Source: Candidatus Omnitrophota bacterium
GTDB lineage: Bacteria > Omnitrophota > Gorgyraeia > 2-02-FULL-51-18
Direction of reading: 5' to 3'
DNA: 42,262 bases
NCBI GenBank assembly: GCA_022072175.1
Contig: JAJVIE010000018.1
Span: forward strand, 1 to 42,262
The stretch's first letter is position 1. Each line of letters opens with the position of its first letter. Under the pieces are notes generated by a model. It saw nothing but the letters and a program-made list of their open reading frames with translations. It was not told the origin of the DNA and searched no databases. The translations under genes and the position numbers were made by a program. Of the stretch, positions 1 to 7,295 are shown piece after piece.

Positions 1-126
1 CGACATAGGCCTGGCCGAGCGAAGCCAGCGAGGGCCGCAGCAGCCGGCGCAGGGCGGAGATCGACTTGATCTCGAAGGTGACGATCGGCGCCGGGCCGAG
101 CACCGCCTCGCGGCCGTTCCACAGCC
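1..126 (-). CDS. Host gene fragment, cyclopropane-fatty-acyl-phospholipid synthase-like N-terminal region (partial)
   Basis: The - strand reads through the left flank without a stop and gives a peptide containing LWNGREAVLGPAP and then TFEIKSISALRRLLRP and LGQAYV. This matches the pattern I know from the N-terminal domain of cyclopropane fatty acid synthases and related SAM-dependent methyltransferases (a DGR-x-x-x-G-x-x-P stretch, then a leucine-rich helix, then LGEAYV). The frame enters directly from the predicted phage right end, so the gene seems to be cut by the insertion, and its start is not visible. The other end runs off the window. Family assignment rests on about 40 residues and is tentative. 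Confidence 0.4.
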
Positions 127-174
127 TGTAAGGCCGCGCGCGTTTTGGCACTATTTTGCGCGACTTTTGGCACT
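127..174 (+). repeat. Phage right end with two transposase-binding-site-like repeats
   Basis: The end begins TGTAAGG. The word TTTTGGCACT occurs at 143..152 and again at 165..174, exactly 22 bp apart, as expected for adjacent MuA sites R1 and R2. The same word appears inverted near the other end. The repeats overlap the last codons of the methyltransferase gene. The binding role is inferred from position and symmetry. Confidence 0.7.
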
Positions 175-909
175 GCCGCCAAGCCTTTCTACGGCCACCT
201 GGAAGTAATGCTCGCTGGCCTCGATTCCGACGAAGTGTTTGCCCTGCTGTAACGCGGCCGCGCCGGTGGTCGCCGAACCCATGAATGGATCGAGGATTCT
301 GGCCCCGCAGGCGGCCACGATGTCCTCCATAAGGGGTAGCGGCTTGCCTACCTGGTGCAACTTGCCGCCGGCCAGCGGATTGACCCGGAAGACGCCGGGC
401 GAGTAGGTCTCGCCGCGCAGCGGCCCCTTGCTGCCCCAGACGATGTATTCCGCCTGGCTGCGAAAGCCGCCCTTGTAGGGGCGGGCACCACCGGTCTTGT
501 CCCAGACGGCCACCCCCCGCCACGTTACACCGGCCGCCTGCATGGCATCGGTTGTAACGGGGAGCTGACGCCAGTCCGAGAAGACGATCATCAGCCCACC
601 ATCGGCAAGCCGCTCAGTGCAAAGGCCCATCCAAAGCGCCGACCAGTGCAGGTAGCTGCGCTGATCCTTGGTGTCGCCCAGGAAGTCGGGGAACTTGGTG
701 CCGCTGCTGTTGAGGTACTTGTCGCCAGTTGATCTGGCGCGGTCACCCTTGGACTGGCCGCCGGAGCTGTAGGGCGGATCGGTCACCACGGCATCAAAGG
801 GGCCGGAGAGTCCGGGCAGCACGGCCAGGCAGTCGCCTCGATAGAGGTCGGCGCCTAGCAGGCTGACGTGTTCATTGTTAAAGAGCGGCTTACGGTTTGA
901 GGTTGCCAT
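151..909 (-). CDS. DNA methyltransferase, N4-cytosine/N6-adenine type, in the mom position
   Basis: A 252-residue SAM-dependent DNA methyltransferase. Near residues 43-47 it has VTDPPY, the catalytic DPPY motif of N6-adenine and N4-cytosine enzymes. The SAM-binding motif lies near the C-terminus as LDPFMGSATTG followed by GIEASEHY. DPPY before the FxGxxxT motif is the beta-class order, with the target-recognition region between. It is the last gene before the phage right end, where Mu carries mom, so it probably modifies phage DNA against host restriction. Its ATG overlaps the 3' end of the com-like gene by 20 bp, suggesting coupled translation as in Mu com-mom. Its C-terminus runs into the end repeats. 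The recognition site is not readable from sequence. Confidence 0.9.
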   Translation of the reverse strand: MATSNRKPLFNNEHVSLLGADLYRGDCLAVLPGLSGPFDAVVTDPPYSSGGQSKGDRARSTGDKYLNSSGTKFPDFLGDTKDQRSYLHWSALWMGLCTERLADGGLMIVFSDWRQLPVTTDAMQAAGVTWRGVAVWDKTGGARPYKGGFRSQAEYIVWGSKGPLRGETYSPGVFRVNPLAGGKLHQVGKPLPLMEDIVAACGARILDPFMGSATTGAAALQQGKHFVGIEASEHYFQVAVERLGGSAKSRAK

Positions 910-1069
910 CGGTCGTTTCCTTTCGGTCTGACGCTCGATGGCGCTCTGGTTCGAGGCTCGCGGCCTTCACTACATTGAGTGTCCCGCAGCGGGGGCACAG
1001 GATGGCCAGGTGCTTGAATTCAGCCTCGGCCAGTTTTCGGTTGCATTTACCGCATCGTATTGTTTCCAA
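890..1069 (-). CDS. com: Com-like zinc-finger translational regulator
   Basis: A 59-residue protein starting at TTG: METIRCGKC at the N-terminus, then AILCPRCGTLN. This gives two CxxC pairs spaced like the zinc finger of Mu Com, which binds mom mRNA and activates its translation. There is an in-frame TGA two codons upstream of the TTG and no ATG in the right place, so TTG is the only reasonable start. The gene overlaps the methyltransferase start by 20 bp, as in Mu. The C-terminal part after residue 35 is charged and variable. By analogy, Com would free the methyltransferase start from an inhibitory mRNA structure. The short length and weak start make it easy to miss. Confidence 0.8.
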   Translation of the reverse strand: METIRCGKCNRKLAEAEFKHLAILCPRCGTLNVVKAASLEPERHRASDRKETTDGNLKP

Positions 1070-1208
1070 GTCTCATATCTTCGCGTGTTAGGCTTGTAAC
1101 GCCGTGTGCACGGTGGCGGCGCCTTCGGCCTTAACGCAGGATGCATCTGCGGGCGGCGGTCGGTTGGATGCTCCAACATCCTCCCGGTCGCGCCGTCTCT
1201 CTTTCTGG

Positions 1209-1658
1209 TTACATCACCCTCCTGAGCTGCTCGAATCCCCACCACAGCATGTCGCTCGGGTCGGGCGGGGCGCCGTAGGGAATCCAAGGCGTCCGGTAGC
1301 CGTGAAACCACAGGTCGTCATTGATTGCTTCGGCGCAGTGCGTGCCGGGCGCGTTGAAGCCCAGTGGCGTAAGGATCGGGTAGAGCGCCACGTCCAGGGT
1401 GCCGTAGTGGCGCTTGCCGACCATGTTGCGCAAGTAGTCGATGCCGATCGCGGCCGGCGCCTCAAAGACGAATACATTGCGGCTGGCGTACTCATCAGCC
1501 GAGATCTCGCGGAACAGCCAGTTCATGTCGAACATGCGATCGCCGACCAGCCAGGCGCAGTGATACGGGTAGGCCGGGTGAGGCCGCTTCACAAAGCGGT
1601 GCTGCAAGCGAGCGCTGAACTTGTTCGGGTCGCAGATGATGGCAAGATTGGCGTTCAT
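1209..1658 (-). CDS. Putative cysteine-peptidase-fold phage protein
   Basis: A 149-residue protein read from the ATG of MNANLAII. It contains YHCAWLVGD and MNWLFREI near the middle, and later LGFNAPGTHCAEAIN. The conserved-looking Cys and His residues and the LGF...C pattern recall NlpC/P60-like or permuted papain-fold proteins, but I cannot assign catalytic residues with certainty. It follows the fibre-assembly gene, with 4 bp between them, and ends 139 bp before the com-like gene. A role in virion entry or fibre processing is possible. Function is unknown. Confidence 0.6.
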   Translation of the reverse strand: MNANLAIICDPNKFSARLQHRFVKRPHPAYPYHCAWLVGDRMFDMNWLFREISADEYASRNVFVFEAPAAIGIDYLRNMVGKRHYGTLDVALYPILTPLGFNAPGTHCAEAINDDLWFHGYRTPWIPYGAPPDPSDMLWWGFEQLRRVM

Positions 1659-1662
1659 GGCA

Positions 1663-2202
1663 TTACCAGACGATGGCCGCCACAGCCTCGGCCGTGGTCG
1701 CCGCCGCAAGTTGCGCCTTGAGCGTCTGCGCATGGGCGAAGTTCGCCGAACCAGCCGCGACCATCGAGGCGTAGAACGCCTTCCAAGCCGCCACGTCGGG
1801 GATCGGGTAGTAGCTGTTGTCGGCCGCCTTCCATGCTCCGGGGAAATCAGGCGGCAGCGCACCATAGAGCGCCACGTAGCCATTTACGCCATCGATGTCC
1901 GAGCGCGACAGCGCGTCACAGGCAAACGTCTTTCCATCGTGAGGGAAGGTGCTGGTGTTCGCCGCCGCTCGCGCTTGGTTGATCTCGGCGTTTTTCGCGG
2001 CCTTCAATTCTGGTAGCGGGGTAACTACCGGCGGCGCCCGCAATTTCTCGCCGTCGTACCTCCACCCGATCTGCGCCTCATCCGACGGGACGGCCATCAG
2101 ACCAGAATTGAGGCCAGGCGGCGCGCCAGTAACAATTGCTTCATATTCCAGAACATTAACAACGACGCCCGCGTCAAGATCAACTATACAAGTGCGATAC
2201 AT
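1663..2202 (-). CDS. Tail fibre assembly-like protein, DUF4376-type
   Basis: A 179-residue protein; the start at MYRTCIVD is chosen because GGAGG lies five bases upstream. The C-terminal half has the pattern I associate with DUF4376: KNAEINQAR, then TFPHDGKTFACD, SRSDIDGVNG, FPGAWKAADNSY, and a tail ending AAATTAEAVAAIVW. Such proteins sit next to tail fibre genes and are thought to be chaperones or small fibre-tip components. Here it directly follows the glycine-rich fibre gene and overlaps neither neighbour. Confidence 0.75.
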   Translation of the reverse strand: MYRTCIVDLDAGVVVNVLEYEAIVTGAPPGLNSGLMAVPSDEAQIGWRYDGEKLRAPPVVTPLPELKAAKNAEINQARAAANTSTFPHDGKTFACDALSRSDIDGVNGYVALYGALPPDFPGAWKAADNSYYPIPDVAAWKAFYASMVAAGSANFAHAQTLKAQLAAATTAEAVAAIVW

Positions 2203-2213
2203 GTTGGCCTCCA

Positions 2214-3365
2214 TCAATAATAGATTTCAGTGACGACGATGACGCCGGAACCGCCAGCGCCACCGACAAAGCCGCTGGTACCAGCAACACCGGCTGAACC
2301 TCCTGCACCGACCGCGTAGGAATAGCTCGCCGCAGGGCTATTGATGATCAGCTCAACATATTCGCCACCACCACCACCACCGCCAGTTGCAACGCCGGAA
2401 GACGGACCGCCACTGCCGCCCGCCCCGGTATTTGCTCGCCCAGCTGCACCAGAACCACCAGAGCCGGCGAATACAGAACCGCCACCAACGCCACCCGCTG
2501 GAGAACCGCCAGCCGACCAGGCCGGAAAGCCATTGACGCCAGAATTGCCACCGCAACGCAAACTTGCCGTTCCCGTCCCGTTGACGCCGCCGGTTCCACC
2601 GGAACCGCCTGTGGGCGCTCCGGCATCCCCACCTTTGGCCACGACGCTGTTGAAAGAAGTGTCTCCGCCGACTCCGCCGTAGCCAGAGCCGGTTGTGCCA
2701 CCGCCACCACCGCCACCACCACCACCGACCATGCGAACAATCAACTGCCTGGCATTGGCCGGAGTGTTGTAGGTACCGCTTCCGCTGGTGAGTTTTGTCA
2801 CCGTTGGAACGGCTACGGTGGTTTGGCCAGGATCGATGTCGACCCATAAGGTTGTTGCGCTCTTGGCGATGCCGACCGATACCTTGTCGGTCGGCGCTGC
2901 CGTGGTAATTGCTCCGGCAGTCGAGGCATCTAGGTAGTACCGTGACGCCGGTGTCAGACCACTAAATATCGGGCACTCGCCGTAAAGGTAGACCTTGCTG
3001 TTGGTGACGTCGGCAATACCGACCGCGCGGTTGTTGCTGGTGCTGTCGGCAATGGCCTCGTCGAATCGGCTGTTGCCGGAATCCCAGCGCACCACCTCGC
3101 CGTTACTGACCGACGCCTCGAAGGTAGCGTTGTTGATGATGACGGCCTTCTGCGAGGCAATCAGCATGGCCTGAATGGCTTGCCTGAGCTGGGTGTAATC
3201 GCCCTTGACCAGCGCAAGGCCGGCAGTCTCGACGACATCACAGATGTTTCCCTGGACATCGTTGAGCCAGTCGTCGGTGACGGTCGTGGCAGGGGTTGCC
3301 GTGGCCGGGTTGCCCTCGGTAAAGAGGTTTCCCGGCGCGGCGGTGGCGTGGTCAATTCTATGCAT
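2214..3365 (-). CDS. Tail fibre / receptor-binding protein with glycine-rich distal domain
   Basis: A 383-residue protein with two parts. Residues 1 to about 200 look like a fibre shaft or attachment domain (WLNDVQGNICDVVETAGLAL is typical of Mu-like fibres after gp48). From about residue 210 to the end it is dominated by poly-glycine runs, including runs of 8 or more Gly, separated by short segments such as SGYGGVGGDTSF and SAGGSPAGGVGGGSVF, and closes with GGAGGSGVIVVTEIYY. This resembles poly-glycine sandwich receptor-binding tips such as those of T2 gp38-type adhesins. It follows the gp48 gene, the usual place for fibres. No copy of the DGR repeat occurs in it. Confidence 0.8.
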   Translation of the reverse strand: MHRIDHATAAPGNLFTEGNPATATPATTVTDDWLNDVQGNICDVVETAGLALVKGDYTQLRQAIQAMLIASQKAVIINNATFEASVSNGEVVRWDSGNSRFDEAIADSTSNNRAVGIADVTNSKVYLYGECPIFSGLTPASRYYLDASTAGAITTAAPTDKVSVGIAKSATTLWVDIDPGQTTVAVPTVTKLTSGSGTYNTPANARQLIVRMVGGGGGGGGGGTTGSGYGGVGGDTSFNSVVAKGGDAGAPTGGSGGTGGVNGTGTASLRCGGNSGVNGFPAWSAGGSPAGGVGGGSVFAGSGGSGAAGRANTGAGGSGGPSSGVATGGGGGGGEYVELIINSPAASYSYAVGAGGSAGVAGTSGFVGGAGGSGVIVVTEIYY

Positions 3366-3374
3366 GGTCTCTCC

Positions 3375-3971
3375 TTAACCGTAAGCGAACAGGACGTGTG
3401 TATGGGCCGGCTTGAGCCGGTTGATGACGCATTCGAGCAACTCGTTGCCCCAGTTGCGCAGCGGTTCGCCGGCAGACGACCGACCAGCAGCGAATTCGAC
3501 GATGCTGGCTTCGGGTGCATTGACCTGCCAGACGAACACCCAGCCATCGTTGGTCAGAGCATTGCCTGCCGCGCTGTGGCCAGCCTGGAACGGGCTGAAT
3601 TCCGTGACAGTGATGGTGTAACCCAGACTCGCCGCCAGGGCGATGTAGTAGGCGGCGCTTTGCCCACCGATGGTGGTGAGCTTGGCCACCAGTGCGGCGC
3701 GGCGTTGTGCGGTGGTCTGCGTGCCGGCCAGCGCCTCGACGCATGGATCGGGCAGGCCGGCAACGCGCTCCCAGTCGGCGAGCAGCTCGGCCGTGGTGCG
3801 CGGGTCGGCTTCATCGATCAGATCGGCGGCTCGGCCGTCGACGCGGGCCAGCTCATCGGCCCAGGCCAGCAGCAGATTGGTAAGCGCAGCATCCGCCTGG
3901 CGTGGCCAGGCGAAGCCCTGCGGCAGCAGCGCCTGGAGCTGGGCGAGGTAGGCGGTAGCCGTCAGAGCCAT
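3375..3971 (-). CDS. Mu gp48-like baseplate/tail protein (DUF2313, YmfQ type)
   Basis: A 198-residue protein beginning MALTATAYLAQLQALLPQGF, the typical opening of DUF2313 proteins (a Y-x-x-x-L-x-x-LLPxGxAW pattern). It continues with LADWERVAGLPD and a C-terminal beta-rich part ending CVINRLKPAHTHVLFAYG, also typical. It links the baseplate wedge to the fibres. Its start overlaps the end of the gp47-like gene by 10 bp, consistent with one tail operon. Confidence 0.85.
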   Translation of the reverse strand: MALTATAYLAQLQALLPQGFAWPRQADAALTNLLLAWADELARVDGRAADLIDEADPRTTAELLADWERVAGLPDPCVEALAGTQTTAQRRAALVAKLTTIGGQSAAYYIALAASLGYTITVTEFSPFQAGHSAAGNALTNDGWVFVWQVNAPEASIVEFAAGRSSAGEPLRNWGNELLECVINRLKPAHTHVLFAYG

Positions 3972-5014
3972 GTGATCGTCCCGAAGGTAGCCATCTCGCC
4001 GACGGCATGGGTGACGTTCGCGGCCGGCACGGTGAGGATGTGGTCGTTCTCACCCGACGCCAGCGAGACCGCCTCGCGGATGTGCGAGAGCAGGATCGTC
4101 GCGCCCGGCTCGGCCTCACGCAGCAGCAGGTCGCGCAGTTCAGCCTCGACGGCGGCGCGGATCGCGGCCGTGTCCGGCGTAAGGTCGATGGTGAAGTTGA
4201 GCGGCACGGCGATGGGAGCAACGACCGTGACATCCGCCGTCACCGGCCGCACGCTGTCGATGTAATCCTGCACCGCAGTCACCTCGCCAGCATCCGGGAT
4301 CGGGCTGGCATCGTCGTCGCGCACGAAGCGCACCGTGACCGTGCCGAGGCCAAGCTCGGCCGGATACACCCAGGCACGCGTGACGCCTGGCACTTCGAGC
4401 GCCCAGGCAACGTAGTCATAACTTGCCCCACCGTGCGGCGGCTGCTGGATGCGGGCCAACAGGCGGGCGCGCAGATCTTCGTCGGCCTCGATGTCGGCAC
4501 CGCCGGTCAGCCCACCGACAGCCACCGTGGCCGTGGCCGAGACTCCGGCGATCGGCGTGTCGAAACTCAGCGACGAGGCGGCCGATGCGTTACCGGCCTG
4601 ACCGCCCTCGACGGCAGTAACGGCAATCGTGGCCGTGCCGCCGGAAATCGTTGCCTCGACGTCGGTCGTGTACTGCGCGCCGTCAGAGCGTGCCAGGGTC
4701 GAGTCGGCGGGAACGATGGCGCCGTTGGTGCCGGTCACCGTGACGTTGCCGACGCCAGGCGAAGCGGCCTTTCGCGCAACACCCCAGATCGAGGCATGGC
4801 GCTCCAGCATGTCGCCGTCGGCGGTGTCGATGATGACCTGGCGCGCGATCCACTCCAGGTAGCCGTAGAGGCCGTGCGCGGCACCGGAATGCACGCGGGC
4901 CAGCACGTTGAGGTTCGAGCGGCGCAGGCGGGCATCGGCGCCCGGCAGGCGCGTCTCGATGTCCGCTTCGGCGCGGTTGATCAGGGTGGCGAGATCGGGG
5001 CGGGAGAATGGCAT
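3962..5014 (-). CDS. Baseplate J-like protein (Mu gp47)
   Basis: A 350-residue protein; the start is at MPFSRPDLATLI, which matches the family opening. Residues 30-90 carry the characteristic NVLARVHSGAAHGLYGYLEWIARQ and ADGDMLERHASIWGV. The middle has Ig-like beta repeats, then GGADIEADEDLRARLLARIQQPPHGGASYDY and VPGVTRAWVYP, hallmarks of baseplate wedge protein J. The C-terminus overlaps the gp48 gene. It is a structural component of the baseplate that triggers sheath contraction. Confidence 0.92.
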   Translation of the reverse strand: MPFSRPDLATLINRAEADIETRLPGADARLRRSNLNVLARVHSGAAHGLYGYLEWIARQVIIDTADGDMLERHASIWGVARKAASPGVGNVTVTGTNGAIVPADSTLARSDGAQYTTDVEATISGGTATIAVTAVEGGQAGNASAASSLSFDTPIAGVSATATVAVGGLTGGADIEADEDLRARLLARIQQPPHGGASYDYVAWALEVPGVTRAWVYPAELGLGTVTVRFVRDDDASPIPDAGEVTAVQDYIDSVRPVTADVTVVAPIAVPLNFTIDLTPDTAAIRAAVEAELRDLLLREAEPGATILLSHIREAVSLASGENDHILTVPAANVTHAVGEMATFGTITWL

Positions 5015-5024
5015 GCTGGTCTTC

Positions 5025-5474
5025 CTATAGCGAAGCCCACAGGGCCTCGAAGCGATAACGGACGGGCTGGCCGTTCGGTCGCGTGATGGCGATCGCGAGG
5101 CCGAGCATCTCGTCGCGCGGAATGAAGGCGTCGACCTCGACGCGGCTGGCGATGCCATCCTTGATCAGCCAGGCCAGCGCCTCTTCGGCGTAGCCCTTGG
5201 CCTCAGCCAGCACGGCCGGTAGCTGCTTGCGGCGGCCGAGCAGCCACAGGCGCGAACCGAAGCGGTCGCCGGTCTTGGCGGCGAAGGCATCGCCCCACCA
5301 GCCGCGCAGATCGTCGGGCGCCGGCGTGTCATCGCCAGCACGGGCGCGGGCGTCGCTGAACAACGAGAGAATGATGGCCGTGTCGAGACCGTCGTCGCCG
5401 GCCAGGCTGGGCTGTTGCAGCAGCCAGTCGGCGCCTTTCTCGTAGCTGATGAAGATCGTGCGGATGTCGCTCAT
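5025..5474 (-). CDS. Mu gp46-like baseplate protein
   Basis: A 149-residue protein of the phage GP46 family. It has LDTAIILSLFSDARA near residue 30-45, the family's main motif, followed by RGWWGDAF, RFGSRLWLLGRRK and AEEALAWLIKDGIASRVEVDA. GP46 proteins are wedge components that resemble T4 gp25 in role. The ATG overlaps the stop of the PAAR gene by 4 bp, so translation is probably coupled. Confidence 0.92.
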   Translation of the reverse strand: MSDIRTIFISYEKGADWLLQQPSLAGDDGLDTAIILSLFSDARARAGDDTPAPDDLRGWWGDAFAAKTGDRFGSRLWLLGRRKQLPAVLAEAKGYAEEALAWLIKDGIASRVEVDAFIPRDEMLGLAIAITRPNGQPVRYRFEALWASL

Positions 5475-5737
5475 TCGCTGATCCTCATCGAGGCGCTGCC
5501 GGTGGCGGGGTGGCCACAGGTTGCCAGGTGACCTTCACGACAAACGGGGATGCCGTTGATGCGGATGAACGGGCTGCCCTGGGCCATCACTGGCGCGGCG
5601 TGCGGCGGAATGCCGTGGCCCTGCACCGGATCGCCGAGCACCGCCCACAGCGTGCCCTCGACCGTCACGAAGTCTTGCAGTGCCCCGACGATCAATCCGC
5701 CGGCGGTGTCTTGGTTGAGTCGCGCAATGCCGTGCAT
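5471..5737 (-). CDS. PAAR-motif spike-tip protein
   Basis: An 88-residue protein. After a leading strand segment it has GDPVQGHG, then HAAPVMAQGSPFIRINGIPVCREGHLATCGHPATGS, the usual PAAR-domain pattern with the His and Cys residues that hold a metal ion at the tip of contractile-tail spikes. It lies between the gp45-like spike and the gp46-like protein. Mu itself has no separate PAAR gene here, since its gp45 makes its own tip. The neighbouring gp45 is short, so this protein probably caps it. Confidence 0.85.
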   Translation of the reverse strand: MHGIARLNQDTAGGLIVGALQDFVTVEGTLWAVLGDPVQGHGIPPHAAPVMAQGSPFIRINGIPVCREGHLATCGHPATGSASMRISE

Positions 5738-5739
5738 GG

Positions 5740-6195
5740 TCAGGCTTTCACGATGTCGAGATTCGGCGTGGTGATCGTGATGCCGGTCGGCGTCATCACA
5801 ATGCTCGACGCCCCGGCCACCAGGTGGATTTCCTTGCCGCGCTTGAAGTGGATGCGATGGTCAGCACCGGCCTTGTCCTCGTCGGTGTAGATCGCCACCT
5901 CGCCGCCTTGCAGACCCTTGATGCGGTAACGCCGGTCGTCGGCGGTGATGACGATGCCGTGATCGCGATCGCCGCCCAGGGAAAGGAAGATCGCCTCGGC
6001 GCCGGGCAGCGGCACCGACGTGAAGCCGTAGTTTTGCACGCGCTCGATGCCGTCTCGCACTTCGCCGTTGAGCAGCTTGACCTGGACGATCTGCATGCCC
6101 GTCGCATCCGAGATCAGACTCAGGACGGCGCGCGAGGCCATCAGGCGCAGCCGGCGCGACAGGGGGGCGAGTAGCTTGGCGAATTCGCGGCTCAT
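5740..6195 (-). CDS. Baseplate assembly/spike protein (Mu gp45)
   Basis: A 151-residue protein with the gp45 family core: LLNGEVRDGIERVQNYGFTSVP then LPGAEAIFLSLGGDRDHGIVITADDRRYR and GEVAIYTDEDKAG. Mu gp45 is a membrane-piercing central spike with an OB-fold and a beta-helix. This copy ends soon after the strand-rich ITITTPNLDI, without a visible long helix or HxH apex, and is followed two bases later by the PAAR gene. Its start overlaps the end of the gp44 gene by 4 bp. Confidence 0.9.
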   Translation of the reverse strand: MSREFAKLLAPLSRRLRLMASRAVLSLISDATGMQIVQVKLLNGEVRDGIERVQNYGFTSVPLPGAEAIFLSLGGDRDHGIVITADDRRYRIKGLQGGEVAIYTDEDKAGADHRIHFKRGKEIHLVAGASSIVMTPTGITITTPNLDIVKA

Positions 6196-7295
6196 AGCAT
6201 GCTCCAGTCGTCGCCCTTCTTTTTCTTCTCGCGCTCTTCCTTGTCGTTGAGCTTCTTGGAGAGCTTCGATGCGCCGATGCCTGCCACCAGGTCAAAGGCT
6301 TCGCGGCGTGCGATCGCCAGCGTGGTGCGCGTGCCGTTGTCGTCGAGGGTGTAGGTGCAGCCGACGACCAGCATCTCGGCCTGGTCGAGCCACAGCATTG
6401 GCGATGTGACGGTGACCAGCGTGTTCGGCTGCCACAGCTTGCCTGCGCCGTCGCGCCACCCCTGGACAGAGATCGTGCCGCGATTGCCGCGCCCCATGCG
6501 CACGTTGCGCTCCCACGTCGCGCGATCGCGCAGCGTGGCACCGGCGCCGTGAGCTTCGGCCAGCACGATCAACGGGCGGTAGCGGGTGATCGCGTCGTCG
6601 CGTGCACTGGCGGACGGGCCGGCGGCATGCTCGCCGAAGAAGTCATCGGTGGCGCGTTCCTGGCCCTTGACGGTGATGATCGAGTAACGCTCTTTCCAGC
6701 TGAACTGACCGCGTCCGTCGAGGATGTTCTCGCCCTCGACCAGTGCCGTTTCCGCGCGTGTCTTGCCGGCACGCGTGATGACCAGGTTGCCCTCGCCATC
6801 GGAGATGAGCAGCACGGCCTTGAGACGGGCGGCACGCTCGATGCACTCGAAGGCGGTCTCGCCCTCCTGGATGTTGTAGCTGGAGAAGGGCTTGCCGACG
6901 TCTGTTTCCACCTTAACCTTGATGCCGAAGGGCGCGCACAGGTCGCGGGCGATCCGATCCAGCGGCGCGTTCGTCCATTGGCCTGCCTTGTGGATGGCGG
7001 AACAATCGACCAGGTCGCCGGTGGCATCCCGCCCCTTGACGGTGAGGCTATGCGCCTGCTTGCCGAAGCTCGGCTCGGCATCGTCGACATGGCCGGTGAT
7101 GACCGTGTCGTCGTCGAGCTTGAGCGAGCACTTTTCGCCAGGGCGGATCGGCCGGCTGACGGATTGGCCCGGCCAGCGCTCGGTCACTCCCAGCTCGAAG
7201 CCATTGGCGATCTGCTCGATGGAGCGCGTTACAGAGACGCGCTGCCAGCCGCCGTAGATCTCGGTACCAACGTAGAGTTCGGCGCGGCCGCTCAT
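6192..7295 (-). CDS. P: Baseplate hub protein (Mu gp44, P)
   Basis: A 367-residue protein of the gp44/gpD hub family. The opening ELYVGTEIYGGWQRVSVTRSIEQIANGFELGVTERWP is typical. It continues with DDTVITGHVDDAEPSF, VKGRDATGDLVDCSA, and later a KKKKGDDW basic tail. It forms the trimeric hub on which the spike sits. It overlaps the next upstream gene (gp43) by 4 bp, as expected of a tightly packed tail operon. Confidence 0.93.
   Translation of the reverse strand: MSGRAELYVGTEIYGGWQRVSVTRSIEQIANGFELGVTERWPGQSVSRPIRPGEKCSLKLDDDTVITGHVDDAEPSFGKQAHSLTVKGRDATGDLVDCSAIHKAGQWTNAPLDRIARDLCAPFGIKVKVETDVGKPFSSYNIQEGETAFECIERAARLKAVLLISDGEGNLVITRAGKTRAETALVEGENILDGRGQFSWKERYSIITVKGQERATDDFFGEHAAGPSASARDDAITRYRPLIVLAEAHGAGATLRDRATWERNVRMGRGNRGTISVQGWRDGAGKLWQPNTLVTVTSPMLWLDQAEMLVVGCTYTLDDNGTRTTLAIARREAFDLVAGIGASKLSKKLNDKEEREKKKKGDDWSML

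Noticed and set aside
1086-1099. GTTA-N6-TAAC dyad before com as another late promoter
   Set aside because: The arms and spacing differ from the two matching dyads, and it includes one of the many GTAACGC heptamers, so it may be chance.
970-1311. A - strand frame overlapping the com region
   Set aside because: It has no recognisable sequence, overlaps the end of the peptidase-like gene, and competes with the frame carrying the two CxxC pairs.
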